From contig NZ_CP031705.1 in the NCBI RefSeq assembly GCF_022701255.1, positions 1,687,501 through 1,751,500 on the forward strand: a stretch of DNA of 64,000 nt, read 5' to 3'. Both the position numbers and the translations under genes were made by a program. How positions within the stretch are numbered: position 1 is the stretch's first letter; every line of letters begins with the position of its first letter. Positions 1 to 9,485 of the stretch are shown in pieces. Under the pieces are notes generated by a model. It did no database searches. It was not told the origin of the DNA and saw nothing but the letters and a program-made list of their open reading frames with translations. The DNA is from Microcoleus vaginatus HSN003. Its GTDB lineage: Bacteria > Cyanobacteriota > Cyanobacteriia > Cyanobacteriales > Microcoleaceae.

Positions 1-765
1 CAGAAACGCGATCGCACCCCGTTAGCCGATCTTCACAAAAAACTCCCCTTTGCACCGCCAACCCGCGACTTTCTTGCCGCCCTCAAAAACGGTAAAACCA
101 CACCCGCTATCATCGCCGAAGTTAAAAAAGCTTCCCCCAGCAAAGGCGTAATTCGCGAAGATTTCGACCCGGTGGCGATCGCCCTAGCTTACCAACAAAA
201 CGGCGCCAGTTGCATCTCCGTACTCACCGATGAAAAGTTCTTTCAAGGCAGCTTCGACAACCTCGCTAAAATCCGTGCAGCCGTCGATTTACCCTTACTT
301 TGCAAAGAGTTTATTATCTATCCCTACCAAATCTATCTCGCCCGGATTCACGGCGCCGATGCTGTATTGTTAATCGCAGCTATTCTGTCTGATAAAGACT
401 TACAATATTTTGTGAAAATTGTCAAGACATTGGGCATGACAGCTTTAATAGAAGTTCACACTCTCGAAGAACTCGATCGAGTATTAACCCTACAAGGCGT
501 TAACCTGATCGGCATCAACAACCGCAACCTAGAAGACTTTTCCGTCAGCCTAGAAACTACCACTCAACTATTAGCCTCGCGCCAAACCGAAATCCAAGCA
601 AAAGGCATCCTCATCGTCAGCGAGTCAGGAATCCACACTCCCGACGACTTAACTCAAGTTGCCAGTGCCGGCGCCGAAGCCGTTCTCATCGGCGAATCTC
701 TAGTCAAACAGCCAGATCCAGGGGCCGCTTTAGCCTCGCTTGCCGATCGCCCTCCCAGCCTGTGA
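1..765 (+). CDS. trpC: Indole-3-glycerol-phosphate synthase, 5' end cut by window
   Basis: This enzyme closes the indole ring in tryptophan biosynthesis, converting carboxyphenylamino-deoxyribulose phosphate to indole-3-glycerol phosphate in the cytoplasm. The frame is open from base 1, so the start lies upstream; the visible 254 residues cover nearly the whole (beta/alpha)8 barrel. Family motifs seen are [11 protein letters not shown] near the N-terminal end, IGINNRNL in the middle, and the phosphate-binding VSESGI and AVLIGESLV strands near the C-terminus. The first in-frame ATG, at 172, lies inside the conserved barrel and is not a credible start. No partner trp gene is visible downstream. 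Assignment is firm. Confidence 0.95.
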   Translation, partial: QKRDRTPLADLHKKLPFAPPTRDFLAALKNGKTTPAIIAEVKKASPSKGVIREDFDPVAIALAYQQNGASCISVLTDEKFFQGSFDNLAKIRAAVDLPLLCKEFIIYPYQIYLARIHGADAVLLIAAILSDKDLQYFVKIVKTLGMTALIEVHTLEELDRVLTLQGVNLIGINNRNLEDFSVSLETTTQLLASRQTEIQAKGILIVSESGIHTPDDLTQVASAGAEAVLIGESLVKQPDPGAALASLADRPPSL

Positions 766-1117
766 AAGGCGAGACCGCTTGACAAACCACCCTTAATTCT
801 GATAAAAAATGATTAAGTAGGTAAATAATGAGAATTTCTAGCCTGCATCGACTCAAGCGCTACTGTAAAAAAAAATAGCACTCAAAGCTATATTGCATAG
901 AAATATTTTGCCAGAAAGCAATTAAATCTATTCTGTAAGCCTGTCGATCGCAAGATTTAGCGTGTCCAACGCACCCAGCCCCGAATATTCGATGATCGGC
1001 AAAGCAGGGGTGATTGTACGGTTAGAAAACAAATAAAAAATCGGGCATCTAATGTTCACCTGTGATGCCTCATGCAATTGCAATGGGGTGTCGGTTCGCT
1101 GAGGTATATTAGCTTTC
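766..1117. other. Intergenic, no gene supported
   Basis: About 350 bases between trpC and the next small gene. A minus-strand ORF covers 928-1146, but it overlaps the better supported gene at 1118 and has no family resemblance that I recognise. A run of nine A's lies near 868. No tRNA or clear terminator was found. Confidence 0.4.
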
Positions 1118-1363
1118 ATGGAGCCAATCCCCCTTCCTTCGTACATTCATTATGAATTGCTACTTCAATTGTTAGAACGCAAAACGATGTTTGCTGTCAG
1201 TCCACAATCGCCGCAGCAGCAACAAGTACACCAACTTATTATTACACTGCGTAAAGCCCTTGCCATTCAAAAGCAATTAGAACAAAGCTGCGAGCGATCG
1301 AACTTAGCGGTAGAACACCGCTGGTCTCTAAATGAAATTAACCAGAAGGGAGTTAAAAGTTAA
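1118..1363 (+). CDS. Small conserved cyanobacterial protein, DUF5340-like
   Basis: An 81-residue soluble protein. It begins MEPIPLPSYIHYELLLQLLE, continues through a glutamine-rich turn and a helix LIITLRKALA, and ends near HRWSLNE. I recall this pattern from the cyanobacterial family DUF5340, whose function is unknown; the match is from memory. The protein looks all-helical, with no signal peptide or membrane segment. The ATG at 1118 is the only sensible start, although no strong ribosome binding site precedes it. It lies in the same direction as the aminotransferase 78 bases downstream, so the two could share a transcript. Confidence 0.65.
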   Translation: MEPIPLPSYIHYELLLQLLERKTMFAVSPQSPQQQQVHQLIITLRKALAIQKQLEQSCERSNLAVEHRWSLNEINQKGVKS

Positions 1364-1441
1364 AAAAGTTAGAGTAGCGACGTGACGGATCGTATTTGAT
1401 TTATTCTATATAACTCCCACAGAAAAACTTAGGACAATATC

Positions 1442-2599
1442 ATGGACAACAAATTAATGCTGATGATTCCCGGCCCGACGCCGGTACCTGAAGCGGCCTT
1501 GTTAGCGATGGCAAAACACCCGATGGGCCACCGCAGCAAGGAATTTGACGGGATTTTTGCAGAATGTACCGAAAATTTGAAATGGTTGCACCAAACAAAA
1601 AGTGACGTGCTGAGTTTAACGGTTTCCGGTACCGGCGCGATGGAAGCTGGGATAATTAATTTCCTGAGTGCGGGCGATCGAGTTTTAGTCGGCACTAACG
1701 GCAAATTTGGTGAACGTTGGGCCGAAGTCGCCGAAGCTTACGGTTTAAACGCCGAAATTATTAAAGCCGAGTGGGGTCAACCTTTAGACCCCGAACACTT
1801 CCGCGAAAAACTCGAAGCAGATACAGAGAAGCAAATCAAAGCTGTCATCCTCACCCACTCGGAAACCTCCACCGGCGTCCTCAACGACCTCGAAACCATC
1901 AACCGCCACGTTAAAGCCCACGGTGAAGCTTTAATTATGGTCGATGCTGTCACTAGCTTAGGCGCTGTCAATATTCCGATGGACGCTTGGGGAATCGATG
2001 TCATTGCTTCTGGTTCTCAGAAAGCTTACATGATTCCTCCAGGTTTGGGTTTTGTGGCCGTCAGTCCCAAAGCTTGGGAAGCTTACAAAACTGCGAAACT
2101 GCCCCGCTATTATTTGGATTTGGGTAAATATAGCAAAGACGCTGCCAAAAACACCACTCCCTTTACTCCCCCGGTCAATATGTTTTTCGCCCTGCAAGCA
2201 TCGCTGCAGATGATGAAAACAGAAGGGTTGGAAAATGTTTTCGCGCGGCACCAACGCTTAATGAAAACTACTCGCGCTGCTGTCAAAGCTTTAGGTTTGC
2301 CGTTGTTTGCCGCTGACGAAGCCGCGAGTCCTGCGATTACTTCGGTTATGCCACCAGCATCTGTAGATGCTCAAAAAGTGCGGACTTTGATGAGAAAGAG
2401 ATTTGACATTGCTCTCGCCGACGGACAAGACCATTTGAAAGGTAAAATCTTCCGAATCGGTCATTTGGGCTTTGTGTGCGATCGCGATATTCTAGCAGCA
2501 ATTTCCTCTTTAGAAGTCGTGTTGCGAGAATTGGGTCATGAAGGCTACACTCCTGGTGCCGGCGTTGCTGCTGCTGCCAAATTCTTGGCTGAATCCTAA
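1442..2599 (+). CDS. Class-V aminotransferase, alanine/serine-glyoxylate type
   Basis: A 385-residue PLP enzyme of the alanine-glyoxylate / serine-glyoxylate aminotransferase group. The N-terminal signature is MIPGPTPVPEAAL, the substrate loop is GTGAMEA, and the PLP lysine is Lys194 in GSQKAYMIPPGLG. Length is normal. In cyanobacteria this family is often labelled 'soluble hydrogenase 42 kDa subunit', a historical misnomer; the likely role is glyoxylate detoxification in photorespiration, with an amino donor I cannot determine. A perfect inverted repeat follows the stop codon and probably terminates transcription. The family is also related to the AEP transaminase at 42287, but the sequences are clearly distinct. 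Confidence 0.85.
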   Translation: MDNKLMLMIPGPTPVPEAALLAMAKHPMGHRSKEFDGIFAECTENLKWLHQTKSDVLSLTVSGTGAMEAGIINFLSAGDRVLVGTNGKFGERWAEVAEAYGLNAEIIKAEWGQPLDPEHFREKLEADTEKQIKAVILTHSETSTGVLNDLETINRHVKAHGEALIMVDAVTSLGAVNIPMDAWGIDVIASGSQKAYMIPPGLGFVAVSPKAWEAYKTAKLPRYYLDLGKYSKDAAKNTTPFTPPVNMFFALQASLQMMKTEGLENVFARHQRLMKTTRAAVKALGLPLFAADEAASPAITSVMPPASVDAQKVRTLMRKRFDIALADGQDHLKGKIFRIGHLGFVCDRDILAAISSLEVVLRELGHEGYTPGAGVAAAAKFLAES

Positions 2600-2610
2600 T
2601 CTCAGTTGTT

Positions 2611-2655
2611 AAAGGATTTTAGATTTTTGATACTCTCTAAAATCTAAAATCCTTT
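2611..2655. terminator. Bidirectional terminator between convergent genes
   Basis: A perfect 17-bp inverted repeat: AAAGGATTTTAGATTTT at 2611-2627 pairs with its complement at 2639-2655, leaving an 11-base loop. It sits exactly between the stop of the plus-strand aminotransferase and the stop of the minus-strand DUF2949 gene, which supports a terminator working in both directions. The stem is AT-rich. Confidence 0.7.
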
Positions 2656-2870
2656 TAATATGCTTCGGATAACCAATCAAAGATTTTATCCAACTGTTCG
2701 AGAGTGACTAAACCGTATTGCCACAGAACCATCGGCAAGGAATTCGGGTCTTTATCACGCTGCCGCTGTTTGTTATGGCCGACACGTTCGGCGACAGCAA
2801 TTGACGCGGGCGAAATTGCCAAATCTTCTTGTAAAAAGCGAATTAATCGAGTGTATTTAGCGGGTGCCAT
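2655..2870 (-). CDS. DUF2949 family small protein
   Basis: A 71-residue protein of the cyanobacterial DUF2949 family. The N-terminal part KYTRLIRFLQEDLAISPASIAVAE is followed by a short basic linker and the conserved end LPMVLWQYGLVTLEQLDKIFDWL. The function of the family is unknown; the all-helical pattern and lack of membrane segments suggest a small cytoplasmic protein. The ATG at 2870 is the natural start. It is transcribed towards the aminotransferase gene, with the shared inverted repeat between them. Confidence 0.8.
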   Translation of the reverse strand: MAPAKYTRLIRFLQEDLAISPASIAVAERVGHNKQRQRDKDPNSLPMVLWQYGLVTLEQLDKIFDWLSEAY

Positions 2871-3702
2871 GTGATTTCACCTCTAAGTATAGGACACCAT
2901 TTTCTGATGTGAACCTGATGTTTTTGATGAGTAATAAGCCAGTTTTAAATTTGTCTTGTTACCGTTGATAGCTTTTAAAACAGCTTTTAAAACGCTATTA
3001 ACGGTTGAACTGCCAAACGTAATGCTGAGTGCGATTGTAAAGCTAACCTTTCCCAAAAAGTGGAAGGTTTTGCAATTTTGCTGATGTCGGCCCGATCGAC
3101 TTACGATCGCGATCTAACCTAAACTGAATACCTCGGCATCTTTGCAGCGCGAATCAGAATAAATTCTGCTACCTAAAACTACTAAACCAGGTTCAGAGTT
3201 TAACTTCATCTGCCGAAATGCAGAATCCGCAAATCTACTTCGGCAAAATTAGTTAGATATTTCGATCAAACCCGAAACTGCTACCAGAAGTGAAGTTTGC
3301 CAATTACCGCCAATTAACTTGGCTCGTAGCATATTACTTTAGATAGGTTTAGTAGATTTAGCTCGATCGCCAGAACTTCCAGAGAATTTCTTTTCGTGTT
3401 GCTACACCTTGAGGCTGAGTATCGTCTCTCAGGATTGGTAACGAGTCGCTGACTCGTCTCATACCTGCGACCAACAATCTACAGCTTCCGGAAACCAGCT
3501 CAAGTCCTGACTGACTGAGATCGACATCCTAGCAAATCTTTCAGTGTTTGTACTGAATCTTACATTAATATCTTAACAAATTTAATCAATATTTGTAAAG
3601 TTTCTAAATTTTCTCCGGTATTCCCAAGGTAGGGGGATCTCTGGGCGATGGGAACCGGGGGAGGATGTCTTTTTGCAGGTTTTACTGAAAGAGTCCGAAG
3701 TT
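2871..3702. other. Long intergenic region, nothing recognised
   Basis: About 830 bases with no ORF of credible length and no recognisable RNA gene. Both flanking genes are on the minus strand, so it should carry the promoter of the DUF2949 gene and the 3' end of the DUF192 transcript. Some HIP1-like CGATCG sites are present. Confidence 0.4.
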
Positions 3703-4218
3703 TTACTCGACAAACTCGATTTCAATACGATCGCCCACTTTGACACCGAGTTCAGCAGCCCGCCCGCCCCGGAGTTCAATCACTCGATCGACAGCAGTAT
3801 CGGGCCCGTAGGTAGGACAAGGAGTGGCAGTACAAGGAGGTGCAGAAACTTCGATCGCCTCAACCACCCCATCCCGGACAAAAATCATATCCAGAGAAAT
3901 CTTGCAATTTTTCATCCAAAAATTGACCCGCCGCGCCGATTTAAACTCAAACAGCATTCCTCTGTCATCCGGCAAAGAAGTTCTGTACATTAAACCCATA
4001 GCCTGCTGTTCCACTGTTTTCGCCACTTCGAGTTCGATTGGGCGATCGCCTATCCGAGCTCTAGCAGAAACAGGCAGCACTTGACCCGATGTTGTCGCCG
4101 TCGCAGACTGATCCGCCAAAATACCAGTAGCACCAGCATTCGCGATCGGTAAAGTCGGCGAACATCCCAGCAAAAATATAATTACTCCAATACCGAGCAA
4201 ATTAGTTAAATAACTCAT
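3703..4218 (-). CDS. DUF192 family lipoprotein
   Basis: A 171-residue exported protein of family DUF192. Starting from the ATG at 4218 it has a short hydrophobic signal ending in a lipobox (FLLGCSPT), so it is probably anchored outside the inner membrane as a lipoprotein. The conserved core is visible: VEVAKTVEQQAMGLMYRTSL, GMLFEF, NFWMKNCKISLDMIFV and a C-terminal half with GVKVGDRIEIE. The function of the family is not established. A longer frame runs upstream to 4305, but those 29 extra residues are translated from the short tandem repeat and precede the signal peptide, so the downstream start is preferred. Confidence 0.8.
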   Translation of the reverse strand: MSYLTNLLGIGVIIFLLGCSPTLPIANAGATGILADQSATATTSGQVLPVSARARIGDRPIELEVAKTVEQQAMGLMYRTSLPDDRGMLFEFKSARRVNFWMKNCKISLDMIFVRDGVVEAIEVSAPPCTATPCPTYGPDTAVDRVIELRGGRAAELGVKVGDRIEIEFVE

Positions 4219-4231
4219 AATGATTTTAGAT

Positions 4232-4352
4232 TGTTGACTGTTGACTGTTGACTGTTGACTGTTGACTGTTGACTGCGTTGAGTGATGACAACTGACAACT
4301 GTCAACTGACAACTGACAATTGACTAATGACTAATGACTGATGACTAATGAC
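4232..4352. repeat. Short tandem heptamer repeat (GTTGACT and relatives)
   Basis: Six head-to-tail copies of GTTGACT are followed by diverged relatives (CAACTGA, TGACTAA). This is the typical short tandemly repeated repetitive sequence of filamentous cyanobacteria. It lies in the upstream region of the DUF192 gene and reaches almost to the stop of the response regulator gene. Confidence 0.85.
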
Positions 4353-4356
4353 TTCT

Positions 4357-5052
4357 TCAAGCTTCCCGCATCACATAGCCAACACCGCGCACCGTCTGAA
4401 TCAAGCGCTTTTCGCCCTCATCTTCAATCTTGAGGCGCAGATAGCGGATGTAAACCTCAATTACATTCGACTCGCCCAAAAAGTCGTAACCCCAAACATT
4501 TTCGAGAATTTGTTCCCGAGTCAAAACCTCGCGGGGATGTTCCATCAAATACTTTAGCAGCTCAAATTCCTTCATCGTCAGGTCGATCGCCCGTCCGTTC
4601 CGCAGGGCCCGCCTAGAGGCCAAATCCAAAACTAAATCGCCAAACCTCAATTGTTCGTTGCTGCTGTTATCCGGCTGCAAATACAAGCGCACCAACTGCA
4701 AAAACTCCTCAGTGCGGTAAGGTTTGAGAAAATAATCATCCGCCCCAGCTTCCAGACAAGCTACGCGATCGTCAACTGTATCACGACCGACCAATAGCAG
4801 CACCGGCACCCGATTGCCAATACTTCTGAGGTAAGAACACAGTGACAGCCCCGACTCAGCGCCAAGTAGCCGGTCAATTACAATCAAAGCAGGCTGCAAT
4901 TCACGGGCTAAATTTTGGCCGGTGGCGGTGTTAGAAGCTACTACCGGTTCATAGCCGGAGGACTTTAAGTCGAGACTCAAGTGTCCGGCGAGAACTTCGT
5001 CTGTTTCAACTAGCAGGACACAGGGATTGCGATCGAGAGTAATTGCAGCCAT
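4357..5052 (-). CDS. nblR: OmpR-type response regulator, NblR-like
   Basis: A two-domain DNA-binding response regulator of 231 residues. The N-terminal receiver domain carries the phosphoacceptor Asp60 in LIVIDRLL and the KPY motif; the C-terminal winged helix contains LTMKEFELLKYLMEHP and the recognition region NVIEVYIRYLRLKIE ending RLIQTVRGVGYVMRE. The wording NPCVLLVETDEVLAG and ACLEAGADDYFLKPYRTEEFL resembles NblR, the regulator of phycobilisome degradation under nutrient stress; the paralogue RpaB is similar, so the name is an inference. I chose the ATG at 5052 because the upstream extension to 5088 is not conserved in the family. Confidence 0.8.
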   Translation of the reverse strand: MAAITLDRNPCVLLVETDEVLAGHLSLDLKSSGYEPVVASNTATGQNLARELQPALIVIDRLLGAESGLSLCSYLRSIGNRVPVLLLVGRDTVDDRVACLEAGADDYFLKPYRTEEFLQLVRLYLQPDNSSNEQLRFGDLVLDLASRRALRNGRAIDLTMKEFELLKYLMEHPREVLTREQILENVWGYDFLGESNVIEVYIRYLRLKIEDEGEKRLIQTVRGVGYVMREA

Positions 5053-5095
5053 TGAATTGACCGGTGAAGACCATAACTGTTCTAGCACGTTTGAG

Positions 5096-5165
5096 AGTTG
5101 TTGGCGGTTGGCGGTTGACAGTTGACAGTTGACAGTTGACAGTTGGCTGTTGGTTATTAGTTATT
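5096..5165. repeat. Short tandem heptamer repeat (GTTGACA type)
   Basis: Tandem copies of GGCGGTT and GACAGTT, then GTTATTAGTTA-like units, occupy the divergent region between the response regulator and ribokinase. They belong to the same repeat class as 4232-4352 and may overlap promoter sequences of both genes. Confidence 0.75.
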
Positions 5166-5240
5166 TGTGATTAGTTCCAATGCCCAATTGGAACGTGCAT
5201 CGATGCCCTATGCCCAATTCGGAATTCGCAATTTGAATCT

Positions 5241-6161
5241 ATGACCATCATCGTATTCGGCAGTATCAACATCGACCTAGCAGCAAAAACTCCCAGGTTG
5301 CCGCAGCCAGGGGAAACTATCATCGGTAGCAATTTTTTCACAGCAGGCGGCGGCAAAGGAGCAAATCAAGCCGTCGCCGCCGCCCGTCTCGGCACTTCCA
5401 CCCACATCATCGGTCGCGTCGGTAACGATAAATTTGCTGAAGAATTATTGACAAATTTACAATCTTATGGTTTAAATACAGACAATGTATTAATAGACCA
5501 AAACACTCATTCAGGTGTGGCAATTATCGCCGTAGACGAGACAGGTCAAAATAATATTATTGTGATTCCGGGCGCGAACAATAATGTCGGTGAAGCAGAT
5601 ATAGAACGTCTCAAAAAACTGTTAACAGCAGCTACATCTTTGCTGTTACAGTTAGAAATTCCTCTGGAAGTTGTCCAAAAAGCTGCGAAAATTGCTCATC
5701 AAGCGGGGGTGCGAGTTATTCTCGATCCAGCACCGGCTAGGGCGGATTTGCCGATCGAACTTTATCCGCTAATTGACATTATGACGCCGAATGAAGTGGA
5801 AGCGAGCCAGTTAGTCGGTTTTCGGGTGAATGACACGGAAACAGCGATTGTAGCTGCCAAACAGTTGCAGCAGCGCGGTGTCAAGAATGTTATTGTCAAA
5901 TTGGGCGATCGGGGGGCTGTTGCTGTTACTGCGGATGAAACGTTTTTTGTACCGGCTTTTGCTGTGGAGGCGATCGACACTGTGGCTGCTGGCGATGCTT
6001 TTAACGGCGGGTTGGCCTCGGCATTAGATGCCGGTCTGTCCTTGTCAGAGGCGGTGCGGTGGGGCGCAGCAGCGGGCGCTTTGTGCACAACTAAAGTGGG
6101 TGCTCAAGGTGCTATGTGCGATCGGGCAACTTTTGATAATTTTTTGCATAATTTAACTTGA
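5241..6161 (+). CDS. rbsK: Ribokinase (PfkB family)
   Basis: A 306-residue sugar kinase predicted to phosphorylate ribose to ribose 5-phosphate. The PfkB features are clear: FGSINIDL at the N-terminus, the substrate motif GGGKGANQAVAAARLG, DPAPAR, MTPNEVEAS, and the ATP/anion-hole signature DTVAAGDAFNGG with catalytic base Asp252. Length is normal for RbsK. No ribose transporter is adjacent, so the ribose source is probably nucleoside turnover; that is inference. The ATG at 5241 directly precedes the conserved first strand. Confidence 0.9.
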   Translation: MTIIVFGSINIDLAAKTPRLPQPGETIIGSNFFTAGGGKGANQAVAAARLGTSTHIIGRVGNDKFAEELLTNLQSYGLNTDNVLIDQNTHSGVAIIAVDETGQNNIIVIPGANNNVGEADIERLKKLLTAATSLLLQLEIPLEVVQKAAKIAHQAGVRVILDPAPARADLPIELYPLIDIMTPNEVEASQLVGFRVNDTETAIVAAKQLQQRGVKNVIVKLGDRGAVAVTADETFFVPAFAVEAIDTVAAGDAFNGGLASALDAGLSLSEAVRWGAAAGALCTTKVGAQGAMCDRATFDNFLHNLT

Positions 6162-6421
6162 ATTTGTCAGAATGAGACAGAATTCAGAATTCCCCAGGCA
6201 TGAAGTCAGGGGTTTCGGTAAGGATTTTTTTTATTTTCTAATATTAAAATCGGAGGATTTAAACCTCGATTCTCCCTCCTGTCCCACAGAAGCCATTCTT
6301 GATTCTGGGTTCTGAATTGTGAATTCTTCTTTGGTAAGGTGCGCCGAAGAGCACCCTACGTTAACTTTTCAAACGCGCATTACTGGAACTTGTAAGGCGC
6401 GTCGCATAGCACCCTACTTGT

Positions 6422-7699
6422 CTACTTTTCGGGCCGCTGAATAATTGTTTCAACTACCCTGCGCTTGACTTTTGGATCGATACCAATCAGCCGCACGTAT
6501 TGGCCGCCGTGTTCCGCCAAACAAGTTTCTAAAGATGCAACCACATCTTTTTCCTGTGCACTGTTAATCGTCGCACAACTTTGCCAAGAACCAGTCTTAA
6601 ATCGGCGATTATCTGCATATTCCATGCCAATTTTGCAGCCTCTTGCTAATAACTGCTTTACTTGTTCCAATACTTCGGAACTCAGCCGCGCCGCATGACC
6701 GTTACCACCTTCAGAACTGGGCTCAACGTAAGCCTTATAATAGTTGGATGACGGGTCGTTTAATTGACTTTGCGTTGGCCCAGCAGCAGGAGCCTTGGGG
6801 GTTCCTTGAACGTTAAACAGGCGCGATTGGTTGTATTCATCTACTAAGCGCATTTCCTGAATCCGCTTTTGTTGAGCCACCATCAAACTGCCCATTTCTA
6901 ATAAATGAGCGAGGCTGAAATTCGGGTTCTGGAAATCTGGCGCTGCTTCCAAAGTGTTTACCAAACGCTTGGAAACTCGCTCAATTCCTATTTTGTGAAT
7001 GAATTCGCGGATTTGTTCGTCGTAAATGCGCGATCGCAAAGCACTAAAAAAGTCGATCGCCTGATCGGGAAAATTATCAACTAACCCCACAATCTCGGTT
7101 TTTGACAATTTGTCCGACTCAAAAATTCCTCCAACAATCCCAATTTTATCATCCCGGCTTGGTTCCCAATAAAACTTTTCCATCCGCCCGTCGCGAATCA
7201 GCGGCGCGTACAGGGTAGAAAAATCATTTCCGGTGACAATAATCGGCACTCGATCCAGAGGCGTGCTGTCATAACTTCCCGGTAACTGCACATTAGTTGG
7301 ATTATCAGCAATATTCATCAGAGTCGCATTGACCATCTGAGTATTGACAGTATATTGAGTAGTCGAATCGAACCTGCCAGCACCAGCATCCAAATCGTTA
7401 ATAAAGATGGCGCACATCTCGCCGCGCACCTTAATTTGCTCCGCAGCTTCCCGGTAGCGCAAACGAATTAAACGCGCCGGATCTCCTGCATCCGGGCTTT
7501 CTAATTCCCCGCCCGATATCATCACTGGTTCAAAGCCCATCCGCCGAAAAACCAGTTCGGTTTGAAAAGTTTTGCCTTCTCCTTTGCGGCCGTGAATTCC
7601 CAAAATTAGGGGGACTCGTACTCCGGGCAATTTTAAAAAGTTTTTAGTGATGTGCACCGCAACTTTATCGAGAAAGTTAGGAGAAATGTAATAACTCAT
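6422..7699 (-). CDS. rca: Rubisco activase with small-subunit-like C-terminal domain
   Basis: An AAA+ ATPase of 425 residues that removes inhibitory sugar phosphates from Rubisco. The Walker A motif HGRKGEGKT is at residues 36-44, Walker B is [10 protein letters not shown], and sensor/arginine-finger segments follow (ITGND-like [18 protein letters not shown]). After a proline/serine linker (about 300-340) comes a Rubisco small-subunit-like domain of about 85 residues with two cysteines flanking [19 protein letters not shown], as in CcmM. In other cyanobacteria this domain tethers activase to Rubisco in the carboxysome, with cysteine redox control; here that is inferred. It is divergent to argD with a 128-base gap to the chosen argD start. 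Confidence 0.95.
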   Translation of the reverse strand: MSYYISPNFLDKVAVHITKNFLKLPGVRVPLILGIHGRKGEGKTFQTELVFRRMGFEPVMISGGELESPDAGDPARLIRLRYREAAEQIKVRGEMCAIFINDLDAGAGRFDSTTQYTVNTQMVNATLMNIADNPTNVQLPGSYDSTPLDRVPIIVTGNDFSTLYAPLIRDGRMEKFYWEPSRDDKIGIVGGIFESDKLSKTEIVGLVDNFPDQAIDFFSALRSRIYDEQIREFIHKIGIERVSKRLVNTLEAAPDFQNPNFSLAHLLEMGSLMVAQQKRIQEMRLVDEYNQSRLFNVQGTPKAPAAGPTQSQLNDPSSNYYKAYVEPSSEGGNGHAARLSSEVLEQVKQLLARGCKIGMEYADNRRFKTGSWQSCATINSAQEKDVVASLETCLAEHGGQYVRLIGIDPKVKRRVVETIIQRPEK

Positions 7700-7827
7700 C
7701 AGTAGATTTGTGAGGGATTAATTGAGTTTACTGTTATGATTTTATGACAAAACTAACAGCCTGCACCGCTAACCTGGATTTTTACCGTACAATCGAGGTC
7801 TGCATATTATGTGTTAAGGAGCGATTC

Positions 7828-9099
7828 GTGAGTCCAGAAACCTTACTAAAAGAACCAAACGTGCAAGCCGAAGCCAGTCCCTTCAGTTCTGAGAGCTTCG
7901 ACAGCTATGTAATGACGACTTACGGGCGTTTTGCGATCGCCCTAGAACGGGGCCTCGGCTGCCGCGTTTGGGATACCGAGGGCCGCGAATATCTCGATTT
8001 TGTGGCTGGTATTGCTACCTGCACTCTGGGACACGCCCACCCAGCAATGATTGCAGCGGTAACTCAGCAAATTCAGACCCTACACCACGTTTCTAACCTT
8101 TATTACATCCCCGTACAGGGCGAGTTGGCAAAGTGGCTTGTAGACCATTCTTGCGCGGACAGAGCCTTCTTTTGCAACTCCGGCGCGGAAGCTAATGAAG
8201 CGGCAATTAAACTCGCCCGCAAGTACGCCCACGAAAAATTAAATATCTCGAATCCGACAATCATTACCGCCGTTGCGAGTTTCCACGGGCGGACTTTAGC
8301 GACAATTACGGCAACGGGACAGCCTAAATACCAGAAGGGTTTTAGCCCCTTGGTGCCGGGATTTCACTATGTGCCCTACAACGATATTAGTGCGATCGAA
8401 AGTGCGATCGATCAACTCGACAAAGACGAACGCCAAGTAGCTGCAATTATGCTGGAAGCGCTGCAAGGCGAAGGCGGAGTTCGCCCCGGAGATATCGCCT
8501 ACTTCCAGCGAATTCGCGAAATTTGCGACGAAAAAGGCATTTTGCTCATTCTCGACGAAGTGCAAGTCGGGATGGGACGCAGCGGCAAATACTGGGGCTA
8601 CCAAAACCTCGGCATTGAACCCGATATCTTTACCTCTGCCAAAGGATTGGGCGGCGGTATCCCGATCGGCGCTATGCTGTGCAAATCTTTCTGCGATGTA
8701 TTTGAACCGGGAAGTCACGCCAGCACTTTCGGCGGCAATCCTTTTGCTTGCGCTGTAGCTTTGTGTGTGTGCCAAACTTTGGAACGGGAAAACCTTCTAG
8801 AAAACGTGCAGCAGCGCGGGGAACAGTTGAAAGCAGGGCTCAACAAGTTGGCGGCCGAATATCCGCATTTAATTGCCGAAGTGCGCGGCTGGGGTTTGAT
8901 TGTCGGGATGGAATTGCAAGCTGATGTCGAACTTACATCCGCTGATATCGTCAAATCTGCGATCGCCGCAGGAGTGCTCTTGGTTCCTGCAGGGCCGAAA
9001 GTGCTGAGATTTGTCCCGCCGCTGATTGTCACCGCCGCTGAAGTCGATCGAGCTCTGCTGGCAGTGGAATCAGCGCTGCGCTCTCAAGCGGTACAGTAA
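7828..9099 (+). CDS. argD: Acetylornithine aminotransferase
   Basis: A PLP enzyme of arginine biosynthesis that transaminates N-acetylglutamate semialdehyde to N-acetylornithine. Visible are VAGIATCTLGHAHP, FFCNSGAEANEAAIKLARKY, FHGRT, LDEVQVGMGRSG, and the PLP lysine in TSAKGLGGGIPIGAM. I chose the GTG at 7828: an AAGGAG Shine-Dalgarno lies at 7816-7821, six bases upstream, and the resulting 423 residues match the family. The ATG at 7744 would add a non-homologous 28-residue tail. A GC-rich hairpin follows downstream. Confidence 0.92.
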   Translation: MSPETLLKEPNVQAEASPFSSESFDSYVMTTYGRFAIALERGLGCRVWDTEGREYLDFVAGIATCTLGHAHPAMIAAVTQQIQTLHHVSNLYYIPVQGELAKWLVDHSCADRAFFCNSGAEANEAAIKLARKYAHEKLNISNPTIITAVASFHGRTLATITATGQPKYQKGFSPLVPGFHYVPYNDISAIESAIDQLDKDERQVAAIMLEALQGEGGVRPGDIAYFQRIREICDEKGILLILDEVQVGMGRSGKYWGYQNLGIEPDIFTSAKGLGGGIPIGAMLCKSFCDVFEPGSHASTFGGNPFACAVALCVCQTLERENLLENVQQRGEQLKAGLNKLAAEYPHLIAEVRGWGLIVGMELQADVELTSADIVKSAIAAGVLLVPAGPKVLRFVPPLIVTAAEVDRALLAVESALRSQAVQ

Positions 9100-9281
9100 A
9101 ATTTACTGAGTTGATTTTTGTTAGCTGTAGCGCTGAAACTCCCGCAATATCATAGATAACTCACTTAGTCCAGGACACACTCTTCCTCAGAAACCGGGTT
9201 TCTTTCGAGATTCCTCGTTACCAAACCCAATAGTTTCCCAGAAGCCCGGTTTTTTGGCCTAAGTCCGATCAGGGTAAAAGT

Positions 9282-9317
9282 AAACCCGCCCCGCTGCAAG
9301 TCTGTCAGGGCGGGTTT
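9282..9317 (+). terminator. Terminator-like hairpin after argD
   Basis: AAACCCGCCC at 9282-9291 pairs perfectly with GGGCGGGTTT at 9308-9317 across a 16-base loop. A further AAACCCGCCCC copy follows at about 9340. There is no long T-run after the stem, so it may be a stabiliser or a dispersed repeat rather than a classical terminator. Confidence 0.45.
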
Positions 9318-9485
9318 GTCAAATTTAGAACTCTCTGTGAAACCCGCCCCGAAAGACTGACGGTGTTTTGAACTGCGATTTTACTAAAGAGCAGCGCGCA
9401 AAATTATACTATTAGCGATCGTAGGTGCTAGTTTCGCTATCTGAGTGTCTGTTGGGACTTGTGAATCCTGGTTTAACTATTTCGC

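Noticed and set aside
928..1146. Minus-strand ORF of 72 codons upstream of the DUF5340-like gene
   Set aside because: It overlaps the better supported gene at 1118, has no recognisable family pattern and no ribosome binding site.
7744..7827. ATG start for argD at 7744
   Set aside because: The GTG at 7828 has a well-placed AAGGAG and gives the family length; the extra residues are not conserved.
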